Part shown: positions 34,254 through 44,022 of the stretch, piece by piece
How positions within the stretch are numbered: position 1 is the stretch's first letter
How the letters are laid out: every line of letters begins with the position of its first letter
NCBI RefSeq assembly: GCF_020686945.1
Contig: NZ_JAJEPR010000022.1
Location: 1 to 56,277 of the forward strand
Direction of reading: 5' to 3'
Source of the DNA: Limivivens faecihominis
GTDB lineage: Bacteria > Bacillota > Clostridia > Lachnospirales > Lachnospiraceae
DNA length: 56,277 nt
Notes under the pieces: model-generated
Database searches by the model: none
The model's input: the letters and a program-made list of their open reading frames with translations, nothing else
What the model was told of the DNA's origin: nothing
Program-made: the position numbers and the translations under genes

Positions 34254-36860
34254 TCATCTTCTTTCCGGAGTAAATTCCATATTGTAGCTTCCTGCCCCAA
34301 CAATTTTCGGCTCCTGGCCCGGAAGGCGGATCTCAGCCTCCGCATCAAAGGGAATCTCTGCGCAGAAGCTCACTTTGCCGTTTTCTTCATATTTCCATCC
34401 GGTCTTATAGACGCCTGCGGCTGTCTCCACCTCGCAGGAAACACTTCCAAGTCTCGGATCCGTATGGGGCTCGATCACTACCTTCTTAAAGCCGGGTTCT
34501 GTCGCTGTCAGGCCGCAGACCTTCTTGTACATCCAGGCCTCAATGCTTCCGTAGCTGTAATGGTTCAGGCTGTTCATGCCCTCCGGATTCATGTGACCGT
34601 CCGGTTTCACGGAATTCCAGCGCTCCCAGACAGTAGTCGCTCCCATATTGACGCAGTAGAGCCAGCCCGGGTACTCCTCATTCAGCAGAAGATCCATGGC
34701 GATCTTGTCATGTCCGGTCTCGGTAAGGGCCGGGCAGAGCATGGGTGTTCCCACAAAGCCGGTGCTAAGATGGCCGTTGTTCTCCGCGATCCGTTTTGCC
34801 AGAAGGTCGCCCTCTGCCTGCCGGGTTTCCGTAGAAGGATTCAGGCCAAACATAATCGCCAGGGCTGAACCCGTCTGGGTACCGCAGTTGCAAAGACCAT
34901 TTTCATCAAAATATTTTTCACGGACTGCCTGAAGAACCGCTTCAGCCAGCTTCGCATACTCGGTCTCTTCCGCTGTCTTTCCAAGGACGCCTGCTGCCAG
35001 AGAAACATGCTTCGCACACCAGTAATAGTAGGCGCTGGCGATGTAAAGATTGTCCGTCGCACCGAAGGGACCGGGCTTGGGATTGTCAAGAGCCAGCCAG
35101 TCCGCGAAGTGGAAACCGTCCTTAATGAGATGTGCTCCGCCTAAGGCCTCTTCTTTTTCCCGCATGCAGTTCACCCAGGCCTTCATGCCGGGATAGCACT
35201 CCTCCAGGAGCGTTTTGTCACCATAGTGAACGTAGACATTCCAGGGAAGCACCACGGCCACATCCGCCCAGGCACAGGAGCCATGGCCTTCGATAAGTTC
35301 CCGTTTCAGTCTCGGCACTACATGAGGCACGGAACCGCCGATGATGCTCTGCTCCGCCCGCATATCCCAAAGGTATTTGCGGTAAAAGGCCGGCACATAC
35401 ATATTGTAGCAGGCTGTCTCCGAGAAAATCTGGGCATCTCCGGTCCAGCCAAGGCGCTCGTCTCTCTGGGGGCAGTCCGTGGGAACATCCAGGAAATTGT
35501 CCTTCTGACCCCAGAGGGCATTCTGAAACAGCTGGTTGACCTTTTTCACACCGGTTTCAATGTATCCGGTCTGGTCAAAATCGCTCCGCAGATGATGGGC
35601 TGTAAAGTTATCCACACTGCCCTCGGGTTTCTCGGTAGGTTTTCCACTCTTATCCACATATTCCACCTTCATATAGCGGAAACCATAGAAGGTAAAATGA
35701 GGTCTCACATGGCGCTTCTTCCCATCGGAAATGAAATGGTATTCCGCCACGGCTGACCGGTAGTTTTCCCGGTAAAAGCAGCCATCCTGCAGGATCTCGG
35801 CCGCACTTAAGATAATCTCCTCTCCCTCAGCCAGAGCGGAATCAAACTCTACCCAGCCGGTGAGGTTCTGGCCAAAGTCCAGAATCGTCTCGTTTTTCGG
35901 TGTTCGGATCACTTCAATGGGACAAAAGCTCTCTTTTTTCACTACCGATAGACTGTAGCGGTCGTTGAGAAGCGGCTGCTCCTCCGCAATCTGCTGCTCC
36001 TTCGGAAGGTCTTTCACCGCCAGGGAACCACAGTCCTTCGGAATTTCTTCCCGTACGCCCTTCCAACCGGTTTCCAGCTCTGCCTCCAGCCGGGCATCGT
36101 AGGTCTCACCATCGTAAATACTGCTTTTTACGATGGGTGAGGGATGGCTTTCCCAGGTGGAATCCGTCGCTGCTGCCAGTTCTTTTCCATGATACAATTC
36201 GGCAATCAGATAAATTTTGTCACCGTAAATATTCCGGAAGCCTTCTCCGAAACCGAATCTTCCGCGAAACCAGCCGTCGCCGAGCCAGACTTCCAGGGTG
36301 TTTTCGCCCTCTTTCAGAAGACCGGTCACATCGTAGGTCTGGACCTGTAAATGGAAATCGTAGGAGTGATAGCCTGGCGCCAGATATTCGCTTCCGATTT
36401 TCTCCCCGTTGAGATAAGCCTCATAGACACCCAGACCACAGATATAAAGTCTGGAAGCCTCCGACGCTCCGTCCACGGTAAATTTTTTCCGAAGGATCGG
36501 CTGAATCGCCGGATCAAGCTCCGGTGTGATCCATTTTCCGGTCCATGGTTCTTCCATTTTTCCGGTCTCAAACCAGCTTTCTGCCTCGGCGGTCTCGCCA
36601 TTGTCTGCCATCACCTCCACGCTCCAGGTGTAGCGGGTTTTCGGCTTTAAGGAAAGCTCTGCCGGATAATCCCGGTTGTCCGCCTTCTCATCATACCCGC
36701 TGTCAAAAATTATCTCTTTATTTTCAAAAACACGGATTCTTACCGCTTTCTGTTTTTTTGCTGTCCCCGGCTCTGTTACCATCCAGGAAAAACTCACGGG
36801 CTTCAGCTGAAAGCCCAGCGGTTCCTCCACATGATTCACTCTGAGGTCTGTCAGTTTCAT
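34254..36860 (-). CDS. GH78 alpha-L-rhamnosidase
   Basis: An 868-residue cytoplasmic enzyme releasing terminal alpha-L-rhamnose. Order: N-terminal Ig-like domain, a carbohydrate-binding beta-sandwich (LYICGLGVYEAYLNGEKIG, 138-156), the (alpha/alpha)6 catalytic barrel with DCPQRDERLGWTGD (462-475) that carries the conserved acid residues, and a C-terminal beta domain. Length is normal. No signal peptide, so substrates are imported. A good AAGGAGG site precedes the ATG. A small inverted repeat GTAAG-N5-CTTAC (about 36910-36924) upstream may be an operator. It stands alone between repeat-containing intervals. Confidence 0.93.
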   Translation of the reverse strand: MKLTDLRVNHVEEPLGFQLKPVSFSWMVTEPGTAKKQKAVRIRVFENKEIIFDSGYDEKADNRDYPAELSLKPKTRYTWSVEVMADNGETAEAESWFETGKMEEPWTGKWITPELDPAIQPILRKKFTVDGASEASRLYICGLGVYEAYLNGEKIGSEYLAPGYHSYDFHLQVQTYDVTGLLKEGENTLEVWLGDGWFRGRFGFGEGFRNIYGDKIYLIAELYHGKELAAATDSTWESHPSPIVKSSIYDGETYDARLEAELETGWKGVREEIPKDCGSLAVKDLPKEQQIAEEQPLLNDRYSLSVVKKESFCPIEVIRTPKNETILDFGQNLTGWVEFDSALAEGEEIILSAAEILQDGCFYRENYRSAVAEYHFISDGKKRHVRPHFTFYGFRYMKVEYVDKSGKPTEKPEGSVDNFTAHHLRSDFDQTGYIETGVKKVNQLFQNALWGQKDNFLDVPTDCPQRDERLGWTGDAQIFSETACYNMYVPAFYRKYLWDMRAEQSIIGGSVPHVVPRLKRELIEGHGSCAWADVAVVLPWNVYVHYGDKTLLEECYPGMKAWVNCMREKEEALGGAHLIKDGFHFADWLALDNPKPGPFGATDNLYIASAYYYWCAKHVSLAAGVLGKTAEETEYAKLAEAVLQAVREKYFDENGLCNCGTQTGSALAIMFGLNPSTETRQAEGDLLAKRIAENNGHLSTGFVGTPMLCPALTETGHDKIAMDLLLNEEYPGWLYCVNMGATTVWERWNSVKPDGHMNPEGMNSLNHYSYGSIEAWMYKKVCGLTATEPGFKKVVIEPHTDPRLGSVSCEVETAAGVYKTGWKYEENGKVSFCAEIPFDAEAEIRLPGQEPKIVGAGSYNMEFTPERR

Positions 36861-36983
36861 CTCATGTCCTCCTTTTATTTCTGCTTCTTCTTCATCAGCA
36901 TATAGTTTGGTAAGTTTATCTTACTACCTTCGAGAAATTCTTTCTATTACAAAACCCAACAAATATATCACGATTCCAAACCT

Positions 36984-37029
36984 GAAAAACCGCCAGGCCT
37001 GTATCATACAATACAGCTGCCTGGCGGTT
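36984..37029 (-). terminator. Terminator of the giant surface-protein gene
   Basis: AACCGCCAGGC (36988-36998) pairs with GCCTGGCGGTT (37019-37029), with an inner CTGTAT/ATACAG extension; on the minus strand TTTT follows. It lies about 185 bases beyond the stop of the giant gene. The interval 36861-37214 has no gene: it contains this terminator, repeat copy B and its insertion. Confidence 0.82.
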
Positions 37030-37200
37030 GTAAAGCGGACATTCGCAATCCGCTTCGCTACTTGCTCATGAACGCAGTCGCTTCGCAATCTGTCAGTGGG
37101 AGCTTTCAACTCCCACTGACATAAGCATCCCCCATCACCCGCCGCTTAGCCGCTTACTGCTCCGCGCACTTGAAGCGGGGGAATGCTTATCTGCGTTCAA
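37030..37200. repeat. Interspersed 70-bp repeat, copy B (interrupted)
   Basis: Bases 37030-37092 match 34055-34117 with one difference in the aligned part, and 37191-37200 match the end of copy A. The two parts are split by a 98-base insertion. CTG is present on both sides of the insertion but only once in copy A. Confidence 0.75.
37093..37190. mobile_element. 98-bp two-hairpin insertion, possibly a non-autonomous element
   Basis: This segment interrupts repeat copy B. Including the flanking base it has a perfect stem GTCAGTGGGA/TCCCACTGAC with a nine-base loop, then a second stem ATAAGCAT-CCCCC/GGGGG-AATGCTTAT enclosing about 40 GC-rich bases. It codes for nothing. The subterminal hairpin style recalls ends of IS200/IS605-type elements, but the CTG repeat on both sides would be unusual for them. 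Family is not established. Confidence 0.5.
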
Positions 37201-37214
37201 AAACTTACTTTATT

Positions 37215-40200
37215 CTATTTTACTGTTACACGGCATTTCTTTATAAGTTTTCCGGTTTTCACGGTGATCACTGCGCTTCCCTTTCCTTTGGCAGTCACTT
37301 TCCCTTTGGAGGTCACAACGGCCACTTTCCGGTTTGATGTGGTATATGTCAGTTTTGCAGTAACTCCTGCTGGCGCAAGAACCGGCTTCAGCGTAAAGCT
37401 CTTTCCTTTTTTCAAAGTTTTTGCCGCAGGGATTCCGGTTATTGCGGTCGGTACTGCTTTCTTTACTGTAACTGTTATGGTCACTGATTTTTTACCGGAT
37501 TTTGCCGTTATTCTGGCTGTTCCGGGTGTTTTCGCCACAATCATTCCATCCCTAGTAACTGCTGCCACCTGCAGATTTGAAGAAGTAAAGGCAAGCTTTT
37601 CCTCCGATGTGATCGGTTTTACCGTCAGATCAAGCTTTTTCGTTTCACCGGTAACCAGTGAACATTTCTTTACAGAAGAAGTAATACCTGTGGTTTTTAC
37701 GATCGTCTTCTGTACCTTGACTGTGATCTTTCCGGTCTTTCCACTGGCCAGTTTTACCGTGATCCTGGCAGTTCCTGTTTTTGTCCCTGCAGTGATGGTA
37801 CAGGTTCCGTTTTTCTTTCCTTTTACGCTTACGATCTTTGTATTACTGGATTTCCAGGATTTCACGGAATCTCCCTTAGCCATGGCAGCTACTTTTACTT
37901 TTGTTGTCTTCTGCCTGGTCCGCAGAGAAATGGAGGAAGCATTCAGTTTCAGGACCTTAGTGAGGGCTTTTCCTGTAGTCCGTTCTTCGGTCTTTTTGCA
38001 GACACTGCAGGTTCTCTGCTGCTCTGCTGGTGCAAATACCGTAGCCTCAGAAGTTGTAGTCCATTTACTCCAGGTGTGGCCTGTTGCAGCAATTGTGGTC
38101 TGGGCTTTCAGCACTTTTCCGCAGGTGGAGCAGTGGCTTCCCTCCGTCTTTCCAACCATCTCGCAGGTCGCTTTCACTCCTGCATCGCTCACAGACGTAT
38201 GACCGGTCGCCTGGATTATCGTCTGGGCTTTCAGCACTTTTCCACAGGTCGCGCAGTGGCTTCCTTCGGTTTTTCCTGCTGTCTCACAGGTAGCTTTCAC
38301 TCCGGCGTCGGTAACTGCGGTGTGGCCTTTTGCAGGGATCGTTTCCTGGGCTTTCAGCACTTTTCCGCAAGTCATGCAGTGGCTTCCTTCCGTCTTTCCG
38401 GTCGCTTCACAGGTTGCGCCTACTCCGGCGTCAGTGACTGCGGTATGGTCTTTTGCAGGGATCGTTTCCTGCGCTTTCAGCACTTTTCCACAGGTCGCGC
38501 AGTGGCTTCCCTCTGTCTTTCCGGTCGCTTCACAGGTTGCGTCTACTCCGGCGTCAGTGACTGCGGTATGGTCTTTTGCAGGGATCGTTTCCTGCGCTTT
38601 CAGCACTTTTCCGCAGGTCGTGCAGTGGCTTCCTTCCGTCTTTCCGGCGGTCTCGCAGGTTGCTTCTACGGCTGCGTCTGCTACTTCGGTGTGACCCGCT
38701 GCAGGCAGGGTATCTTTCCAGGTGGAGCCGCACACATTGCACCCATAGGTTGTATAGCCATCTTCCGTACAGGTCGCATCCTTATGATCTATAACTTTTT
38801 CGTCGTGATTGCAGAGAATAAGTACATAGTTCTTATCTGCCAGATAATTTCCGTCCACATCCCGATATTCCACTATGATCTCCATAGACTGAATGCTGCC
38901 TTTTCTCAGAGTGGTATTCTTATCCAGGCTCACGCTCAGAAGACCTGTCTCACTTATGGAAGTATGAATGCCCTCTGTATTGTTTAAAATCTCCCGGATC
39001 ACAAAGGTTCCGTCTTCAGTTTCTTTTCCTTCCGGCCTGCTGATACTGTATACATAAGGAGTGAACTGCTCCTTCAGGCTCTCTCCGGGCGCCAGCACCT
39101 GCAAGTTCTCTTTTTCGGTCTTCAGCTGATAATACTTTCCTTTAACTGTGATATTCAGGCCATTGGAGGTAATCTCCTGTTCTTCTGCATCCAGAACCTG
39201 TACGGTAACCCAGCTGTCTCCACGGCCAACCGTGTGAACCGTTCCATCCTCATCTACCCGAATGATATTTTCATCATAATCAGTATAAACGATATGATAA
39301 TCGGATACTTCCAGAGGCTCCTGCTGAATCTCTCCGTTTTCATCTGTGAACAGCCGTGCAAGCACCGGCTGAAGTTTCAGCGTTTCTCCCGGAAGAAGAC
39401 AGGTGCCTTCGCCGGATTCCCGCTTCACTTCAATGTCGATGATGTTGATATAATCCTCCTGCACATAAGCCTCGCAGCTGATCGACGGAACTTCGTTTCC
39501 TTCTTCATCCACAAGCAGGAAGCGCATGGAGGTCTGACCTGTTTTTCCCAGAGGCAGGATATGGATCCCTTCTTCATTGTCCGTGATCTGAAGAAGTTCA
39601 TTTCCCTCCTCGCAGTCTTCCTCGATTCCTGTTACCTCTACTTTTGTACGTTTTCCCTCCGGATACTCTCCACTTTCCTGATAAGTTTCCATCCAGATCT
39701 TGCCATTGGTATCTCTTGTAAAGAAGGGACCGTTTTTCTGGCCGATGAACAGGCATACGCTCATATTCTCCATGCCGGTAAAATAGTAGCTCTCACCGCG
39801 CACTTCGATGCTGTACTCACAGCGGGCGATCTCCTGGCCATAAGCCATTACAACAGCTTCTGCCTGGAACCAGTTTCCCTGAGAACCATCTTTAGCCGTT
39901 ATGGTAAGAGACGGACTATCCTTTGTACAGCTTATAGATTCCGGATCGAGATCCTTGCGCTCGCCGTTTTCATCATAAACAAAGACCTTCCATTCAATGG
40001 AAATATCCTCATTCCATTCGATGACCGGATCAATCTTAGCTGTCAGGGTCAACGGTGCACCGACATAGACTCTGAAATTTTCCGGTCCGCCGTAGCTGTA
40101 AGCAAGGTCCAGCTGATACTCAAATCCGTCAAACCAGTAATTCTGAGAGTCGCCGATCTGCTGCCAGTCATCTTCTTTGGAATCCTCACCCGCAAAATTC

Positions 40201-43200
40201 ATCTCCGCAATGACATTTATGCTGGTTCCCCAGGTTCCTTTTCTTTTCAGAACCGGAAGGGTGTATTCATCGCCTTCATCTGTGCGAATCCAGGCATTAT
40301 CATCGTATTTTGCCCAGAAGCGGATCTCTTCTGCCGGTACTTCAAATGTGGTCTTTTCTCCCTTATCCGGATTATAAATTATCTGATAAACCTTAAACTC
40401 CACCTGAGAAAGATCCAGGGTCTCACCGATCAGCGGATTGGATTTCAGTTCCTGCGGCTCGATCACATAATATTCCTCGGAAACATCCACCCAGATGTTT
40501 GCCTGACCAATCTCCTGATCTCCGACAAGATAACGGACAGGAATGTTCGTTCCACCCATTTTTTTCTTTGCCTTCACATGGATCGTCTGACCGTCATCCG
40601 CCACGCTCACATCCAGAAGCTCCTCGTCAAAATCTGCCCATTCCGCATCGAGAGCCACCTCAACGGTATAATCTTTTACATCTTCATTCTTGTGTCTGCC
40701 CTCGTCCAGATCGTACCAGTTGTGATGAACGGAAGTCGTAATATCCTGCTCGTCCCCCGGCTGCATATGCCAGGTTGTGCCATAGTAGAAATCTATGTCG
40801 TAGTTTTCCCCTTCTACCATGACAGCAGCCTTCCATTCGCCGCTAATCTTATAGTTCTCGTCTTCTGTGTAGTTATAAGAGAGCGTCAGTTCCGCAGTTC
40901 CGGACTTGACACTTCCCTCCTCATTTACCGCATAAACGTGATAATTTCCTTCCTCATCCGGTATGAGAACTCCGCTTTCATCCACGTCACAGCGAAGCAC
41001 GCCATCGGGATCGTTCACGGAAACACCGGTGATCTGAACTGGTACACTTACTCCTTCGGGATGTCTGATATCCCGTACATAAACCCAGCATTCTCTGTCA
41101 ATGTCATAGCTCCAGTCCGGCAGGAGTACGCGGTCACCAGGAAGGGAATCCTGAAGATTGCATTCTGTCGCCGCCAGACCAATATCTGTCTCTGTGGAAG
41201 CGATCTCATTTTCCTGTACCATAATCTTCGCTTCTACATGAATCCAGCTGCCATCCTCCGGGAAATCAGCCGTAGGAACCAGTGTAATCTGATCGTTGTC
41301 CTGATCATCATAGTTAACGGCGGTAACGTCTCTTTCTTCACCGTCACAGTACTGGGTCACAATCCACTGTGTATCATATTTCGTAAGACCATTTAAGCCA
41401 TCCTTATTCAGAGTCAGGGTCAGCGCTTCGCCTCTTTCGCCGTAAAACAGGGTGCAATTGTCTCTTTCGCCATAGCTGTACTCAAGATCCACCTCACAAT
41501 GTACGGAATCAAATGTATAACTCCGATCAGCAGCATAGCTCCAACTTGGTTTTTCAGAATCCGGCTCTGCCAGATTGATTTCTGCCGTAATCCAGATACT
41601 GGTTTCACAGTCTTCCAGCCTTCTCAAAACAGGCAGACTATAATCCTCGGCAGAGTCCTCGGCAAAATCATCCTCGCGGCTCCACACATCTCCGTTATAT
41701 CCTACCAGATAGCGGATGTTTTCTTCCGGCTCCGCTGTTTTCTCCACGTCTCTGGTCTCTTTATTGTAGTGCAAATGGTACACTTTAAACTCTTCTGCAA
41801 ACGCGGGAAGGTCTAAAATCTCTCCTTTCAGCGGATTTACTGCTTTTCCGTTTTCATCTGCCAGAAACTCAGGTTCCAGCTGATAGACATCTTTAGACAC
41901 ATTTACATAAATGGCTGCCTTTCCGATTTTCTGATCGCCTACTTTATAATAAACGGGAATATCTGTTCCGCCTTCATTTTCGTACGCTTCCACATGAATA
42001 GTCTTTTGATCTTCGGATACGGTAGCCGTTACCAGTTCCTGATCATAATCCGTTCCCACTTCTACCGTATAATCCGTGATCTCTTCCCTCTCGGTGTCTC
42101 CATCCGACCCATACCACTCACGATATACAGAAGTAAAGATATCCTGTCCACTGCCGCATATCATCTGGCCCTTTTGTGTGCTGTAGGCAGAGTCTACACA
42201 GTATTTTTCCGTATTCACAGTGAGTGAGAACTGCCATTCTCCATTAATATCCTGATACTCATCAGTAACCCCTGCAAAGGAAAGAAAAACATCTGCGCTT
42301 CCGGTTTTTGATTCCTCTTCGCTTTTTGCCATAATACAATACTGACCATCTTCATCCGGCTGAACAACTCCATTTTCATTTCCATTATAGCTGAAGATCT
42401 CGTCCGGATCATTGATTCTTACGCCGGTAAGCTGTACGTTCACGCTCTCTTCCCACAAATGCTTCGGATCGCGTACCCAGACCTCAAACTCAAAATCTTT
42501 GCTGAGTTCAAAGCTTTCGCCTGGCAGAAGCACCTCATTTTCAAGCTGAAGTCTCGATGCATCCAGTTTCGTGGGAATCACATCGAGATGCGTTCCCGTA
42601 GCTGTGATCTCCTTCCCGTCTTTTAAAACCTTCGCCTCAACATCCAGTTCGTGACCTTCTTCATTAAAATCTTCCATCGGTGTAAGCGTTATGGAATCTT
42701 CGTCTTCGGAAACGGAAACATCAACGCAGGTGGGTTCCTTGGTCTCATCTTTGTCCTGTATCACCGCCCACTCGATTTTGTAACCTTTAAGACCAGTCAG
42801 CCCTTCCGTATTGAGTGTCAGTGTAAGTTCTTCACTTCTGTCTCCATAAAACAGGAAGTGTGCATCTTCTCCGCCATAACTGTATTCAAAGTCTACGGAA
42901 TACTCCACCGGGTCAAAAGTAAATTCTTTTTCAGCAACTATTTCCCAGTCGTCACTTTCTTCTACATATCTCTCTGCAAGAATCGTCACACTGATCTTTC
43001 CATCAGATTTTCGTTGCAGCTCCGGGAGACCTGTGCCATCTTCCGACTCATCGACCCGCTCCCATTCATTTTCATCATACTCGGCGCGCCAGCGGATTCC
43101 CTCTGCATAGAGATCCTCCACCTCCTCTTCAACGCTCCTGCCATCTGCGTAGCTGGTTCTCCTCAGCAGGAAGATTCCACCCTGACTTGAAAAATTCACC

Positions 43201-43775
43201 AGAGCACCCAGGAATGGATTGATCTCGTAACCCTCGTCGTTCAGCAGCTTGTCAGAACCGCCGGCAGATATAATGGAATACTCTACTGTTTCCCCGGAAA
43301 ATACCGCGATCCCCGGCTCCGTGTCCGCGATCCCGCTCCCAAGTACTTCGGCAGCCTCTTCTGGCGGAGGTGTTTCCGTCTCTGTTTCTGTCAGTGCCTC
43401 CGTCTCGGATTCTGTTTCCGATGCCGGAGTCTCTGTCTCAGAAGTTTCACTTTCCGGTGCGGCGCTCTCGGTCTCAGAGTTTTCGCTTTTCGGTACAGAT
43501 ATCTCGCTCTCAGCAACTTCCGGTGAGGCGCTCTCTGTTTTCATTTCTGCCTGAATAGTCTCGGTTTTCTCCAGAACCAAAGCCTCTTCGGTCGGAAGCT
43601 CTGTTCCTTCTGTTGCCATCTGCACCACTTCGCTTTCGGTCTCCTGGCTCTGAACCGCGATCTCTTCCGCCGTTACTTCCATATCTTCTATGGATGCCGC
43701 TGAAACATAGCTTCCCGACAAAGAAGAAGCGGTCATCAGCACAGCCATCAGCATTGCAACTTTTCTTCTTTTCAT
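37215..43775 (-). CDS. Giant secreted repeat protein, adhesin-like
   Basis: A 2186-residue exported protein. The ATG at 43775 has AAAGGAGACG before it and opens the signal peptide KRRKVAMLMAVLMTASSL. Then come a Glu/Thr/Ser-rich stalk (about 29-165), three diverged copies of a roughly 460-residue unit starting near 171, 630 and 1101 (each with a LxLxYSYGG-type segment), further Ig-like parts, five 41-residue repeats (about 1695-1899) and two Ig-like group 2 domains (about 1935-2186, with TSNLQVAAVT, TSNRKVAVVTSKGKVTAKGKG). No LPxTG motif or other anchor is visible. It is likely a surface or matrix protein; its binding partner is unknown. The divergent HTH/kinase pair may control it. Confidence 0.82.
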   Translation of the reverse strand: MKRRKVAMLMAVLMTASSLSGSYVSAASIEDMEVTAEEIAVQSQETESEVVQMATEGTELPTEEALVLEKTETIQAEMKTESASPEVAESEISVPKSENSETESAAPESETSETETPASETESETEALTETETETPPPEEAAEVLGSGIADTEPGIAVFSGETVEYSIISAGGSDKLLNDEGYEINPFLGALVNFSSQGGIFLLRRTSYADGRSVEEEVEDLYAEGIRWRAEYDENEWERVDESEDGTGLPELQRKSDGKISVTILAERYVEESDDWEIVAEKEFTFDPVEYSVDFEYSYGGEDAHFLFYGDRSEELTLTLNTEGLTGLKGYKIEWAVIQDKDETKEPTCVDVSVSEDEDSITLTPMEDFNEEGHELDVEAKVLKDGKEITATGTHLDVIPTKLDASRLQLENEVLLPGESFELSKDFEFEVWVRDPKHLWEESVNVQLTGVRINDPDEIFSYNGNENGVVQPDEDGQYCIMAKSEEESKTGSADVFLSFAGVTDEYQDINGEWQFSLTVNTEKYCVDSAYSTQKGQMICGSGQDIFTSVYREWYGSDGDTEREEITDYTVEVGTDYDQELVTATVSEDQKTIHVEAYENEGGTDIPVYYKVGDQKIGKAAIYVNVSKDVYQLEPEFLADENGKAVNPLKGEILDLPAFAEEFKVYHLHYNKETRDVEKTAEPEENIRYLVGYNGDVWSREDDFAEDSAEDYSLPVLRRLEDCETSIWITAEINLAEPDSEKPSWSYAADRSYTFDSVHCEVDLEYSYGERDNCTLFYGERGEALTLTLNKDGLNGLTKYDTQWIVTQYCDGEERDVTAVNYDDQDNDQITLVPTADFPEDGSWIHVEAKIMVQENEIASTETDIGLAATECNLQDSLPGDRVLLPDWSYDIDRECWVYVRDIRHPEGVSVPVQITGVSVNDPDGVLRCDVDESGVLIPDEEGNYHVYAVNEEGSVKSGTAELTLSYNYTEDENYKISGEWKAAVMVEGENYDIDFYYGTTWHMQPGDEQDITTSVHHNWYDLDEGRHKNEDVKDYTVEVALDAEWADFDEELLDVSVADDGQTIHVKAKKKMGGTNIPVRYLVGDQEIGQANIWVDVSEEYYVIEPQELKSNPLIGETLDLSQVEFKVYQIIYNPDKGEKTTFEVPAEEIRFWAKYDDNAWIRTDEGDEYTLPVLKRKGTWGTSINVIAEMNFAGEDSKEDDWQQIGDSQNYWFDGFEYQLDLAYSYGGPENFRVYVGAPLTLTAKIDPVIEWNEDISIEWKVFVYDENGERKDLDPESISCTKDSPSLTITAKDGSQGNWFQAEAVVMAYGQEIARCEYSIEVRGESYYFTGMENMSVCLFIGQKNGPFFTRDTNGKIWMETYQESGEYPEGKRTKVEVTGIEEDCEEGNELLQITDNEEGIHILPLGKTGQTSMRFLLVDEEGNEVPSISCEAYVQEDYINIIDIEVKRESGEGTCLLPGETLKLQPVLARLFTDENGEIQQEPLEVSDYHIVYTDYDENIIRVDEDGTVHTVGRGDSWVTVQVLDAEEQEITSNGLNITVKGKYYQLKTEKENLQVLAPGESLKEQFTPYVYSISRPEGKETEDGTFVIREILNNTEGIHTSISETGLLSVSLDKNTTLRKGSIQSMEIIVEYRDVDGNYLADKNYVLILCNHDEKVIDHKDATCTEDGYTTYGCNVCGSTWKDTLPAAGHTEVADAAVEATCETAGKTEGSHCTTCGKVLKAQETIPAKDHTAVTDAGVDATCEATGKTEGSHCATCGKVLKAQETIPAKDHTAVTDAGVGATCEATGKTEGSHCMTCGKVLKAQETIPAKGHTAVTDAGVKATCETAGKTEGSHCATCGKVLKAQTIIQATGHTSVSDAGVKATCEMVGKTEGSHCSTCGKVLKAQTTIAATGHTWSKWTTTSEATVFAPAEQQRTCSVCKKTEERTTGKALTKVLKLNASSISLRTRQKTTKVKVAAMAKGDSVKSWKSSNTKIVSVKGKKNGTCTITAGTKTGTARITVKLASGKTGKITVKVQKTIVKTTGITSSVKKCSLVTGETKKLDLTVKPITSEEKLAFTSSNLQVAAVTRDGMIVAKTPGTARITAKSGKKSVTITVTVKKAVPTAITGIPAAKTLKKGKSFTLKPVLAPAGVTAKLTYTTSNRKVAVVTSKGKVTAKGKGSAVITVKTGKLIKKCRVTVK
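38079..38693 (-). repeat. Five tandem 123-bp coding repeats
   Basis: Five in-frame copies of 41 codons within the giant gene. The unit runs from HTAVTDAGV through ATCE, GKTEGSH, CxTCGKVLKAQ to ETIPAK. Each copy has cysteines at unit positions 13, 24 and 27, a C-x10-C-x2-C pattern that could bind zinc or form disulfides. A degenerate half unit (HTWSKW, CSVCKK) follows. Copies are nearly identical at DNA level, so the number probably varies between strains. Similar GHT/EGxHCxxCG repeats recur in clostridial surface proteins. Confidence 0.9.
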
Positions 43776-43807
43776 AAAACGTCTCCTTTCCGTTCTCTTT
43801 TGACTTG

Positions 43808-43816
43808 AGTATAGCA
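43808..43816 (-). promoter_or_regulatory. Extended -10 promoter of the giant gene
   Basis: On the minus strand TGCTATACT, an extended -10 (TGn-TATACT, box 43808-43813) about 33 bases before the ATG. No good -35 is seen. Confidence 0.5.
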
Positions 43817-43897
43817 TCCCGTTTTCGCTATTTGGTGTCCTGACAGAAGACTTTTCCGGGCATTTCCAGCCGGACACTGTCCATTTTTTCCGGCCTG

Positions 43898-43906
43898 TGC
43901 TATACT
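43898..43906 (+). promoter_or_regulatory. Extended -10 promoter of the HTH-kinase operon
   Basis: TGCTATACT with the box at 43901-43906, the same extended -10 as the divergent giant gene. A weak TGTCCA lies 17 bases upstream. Confidence 0.55.
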
Positions 43907-43927
43907 TAGTAATAATGTTATTGTCCC

Positions 43928-43949
43928 TTGAAAATCTATGAATTTTCAA
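43928..43949 (+). promoter_or_regulatory. Leader inverted repeat, candidate operator
   Basis: TTGAAAAT and ATTTTCAA form a perfect 8-bp inverted repeat with a six-base centre, just downstream of the HTH operon's likely start point. It could be an operator for the HTH protein or an RNA hairpin. Confidence 0.4.
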
Positions 43950-44022
43950 TGTATAACAACAGTTATTTTTAAACAAATTTCGCAAATCATTGTTGGTGAA
44001 AATTACAACCGGAGGAAGCTCT

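Noticed and set aside
38076..38987. A regular repeat array that could suggest CRISPR or a repetitive plus-strand protein
   Set aside because: The period is 123 bp, a multiple of three, with no spacers; it is the coding repeat of the giant protein on the minus strand.
39234..41396. A 720-codon open frame on the plus strand
   Set aside because: Antisense to the giant surface-protein gene; an artefact of that gene's codon composition.
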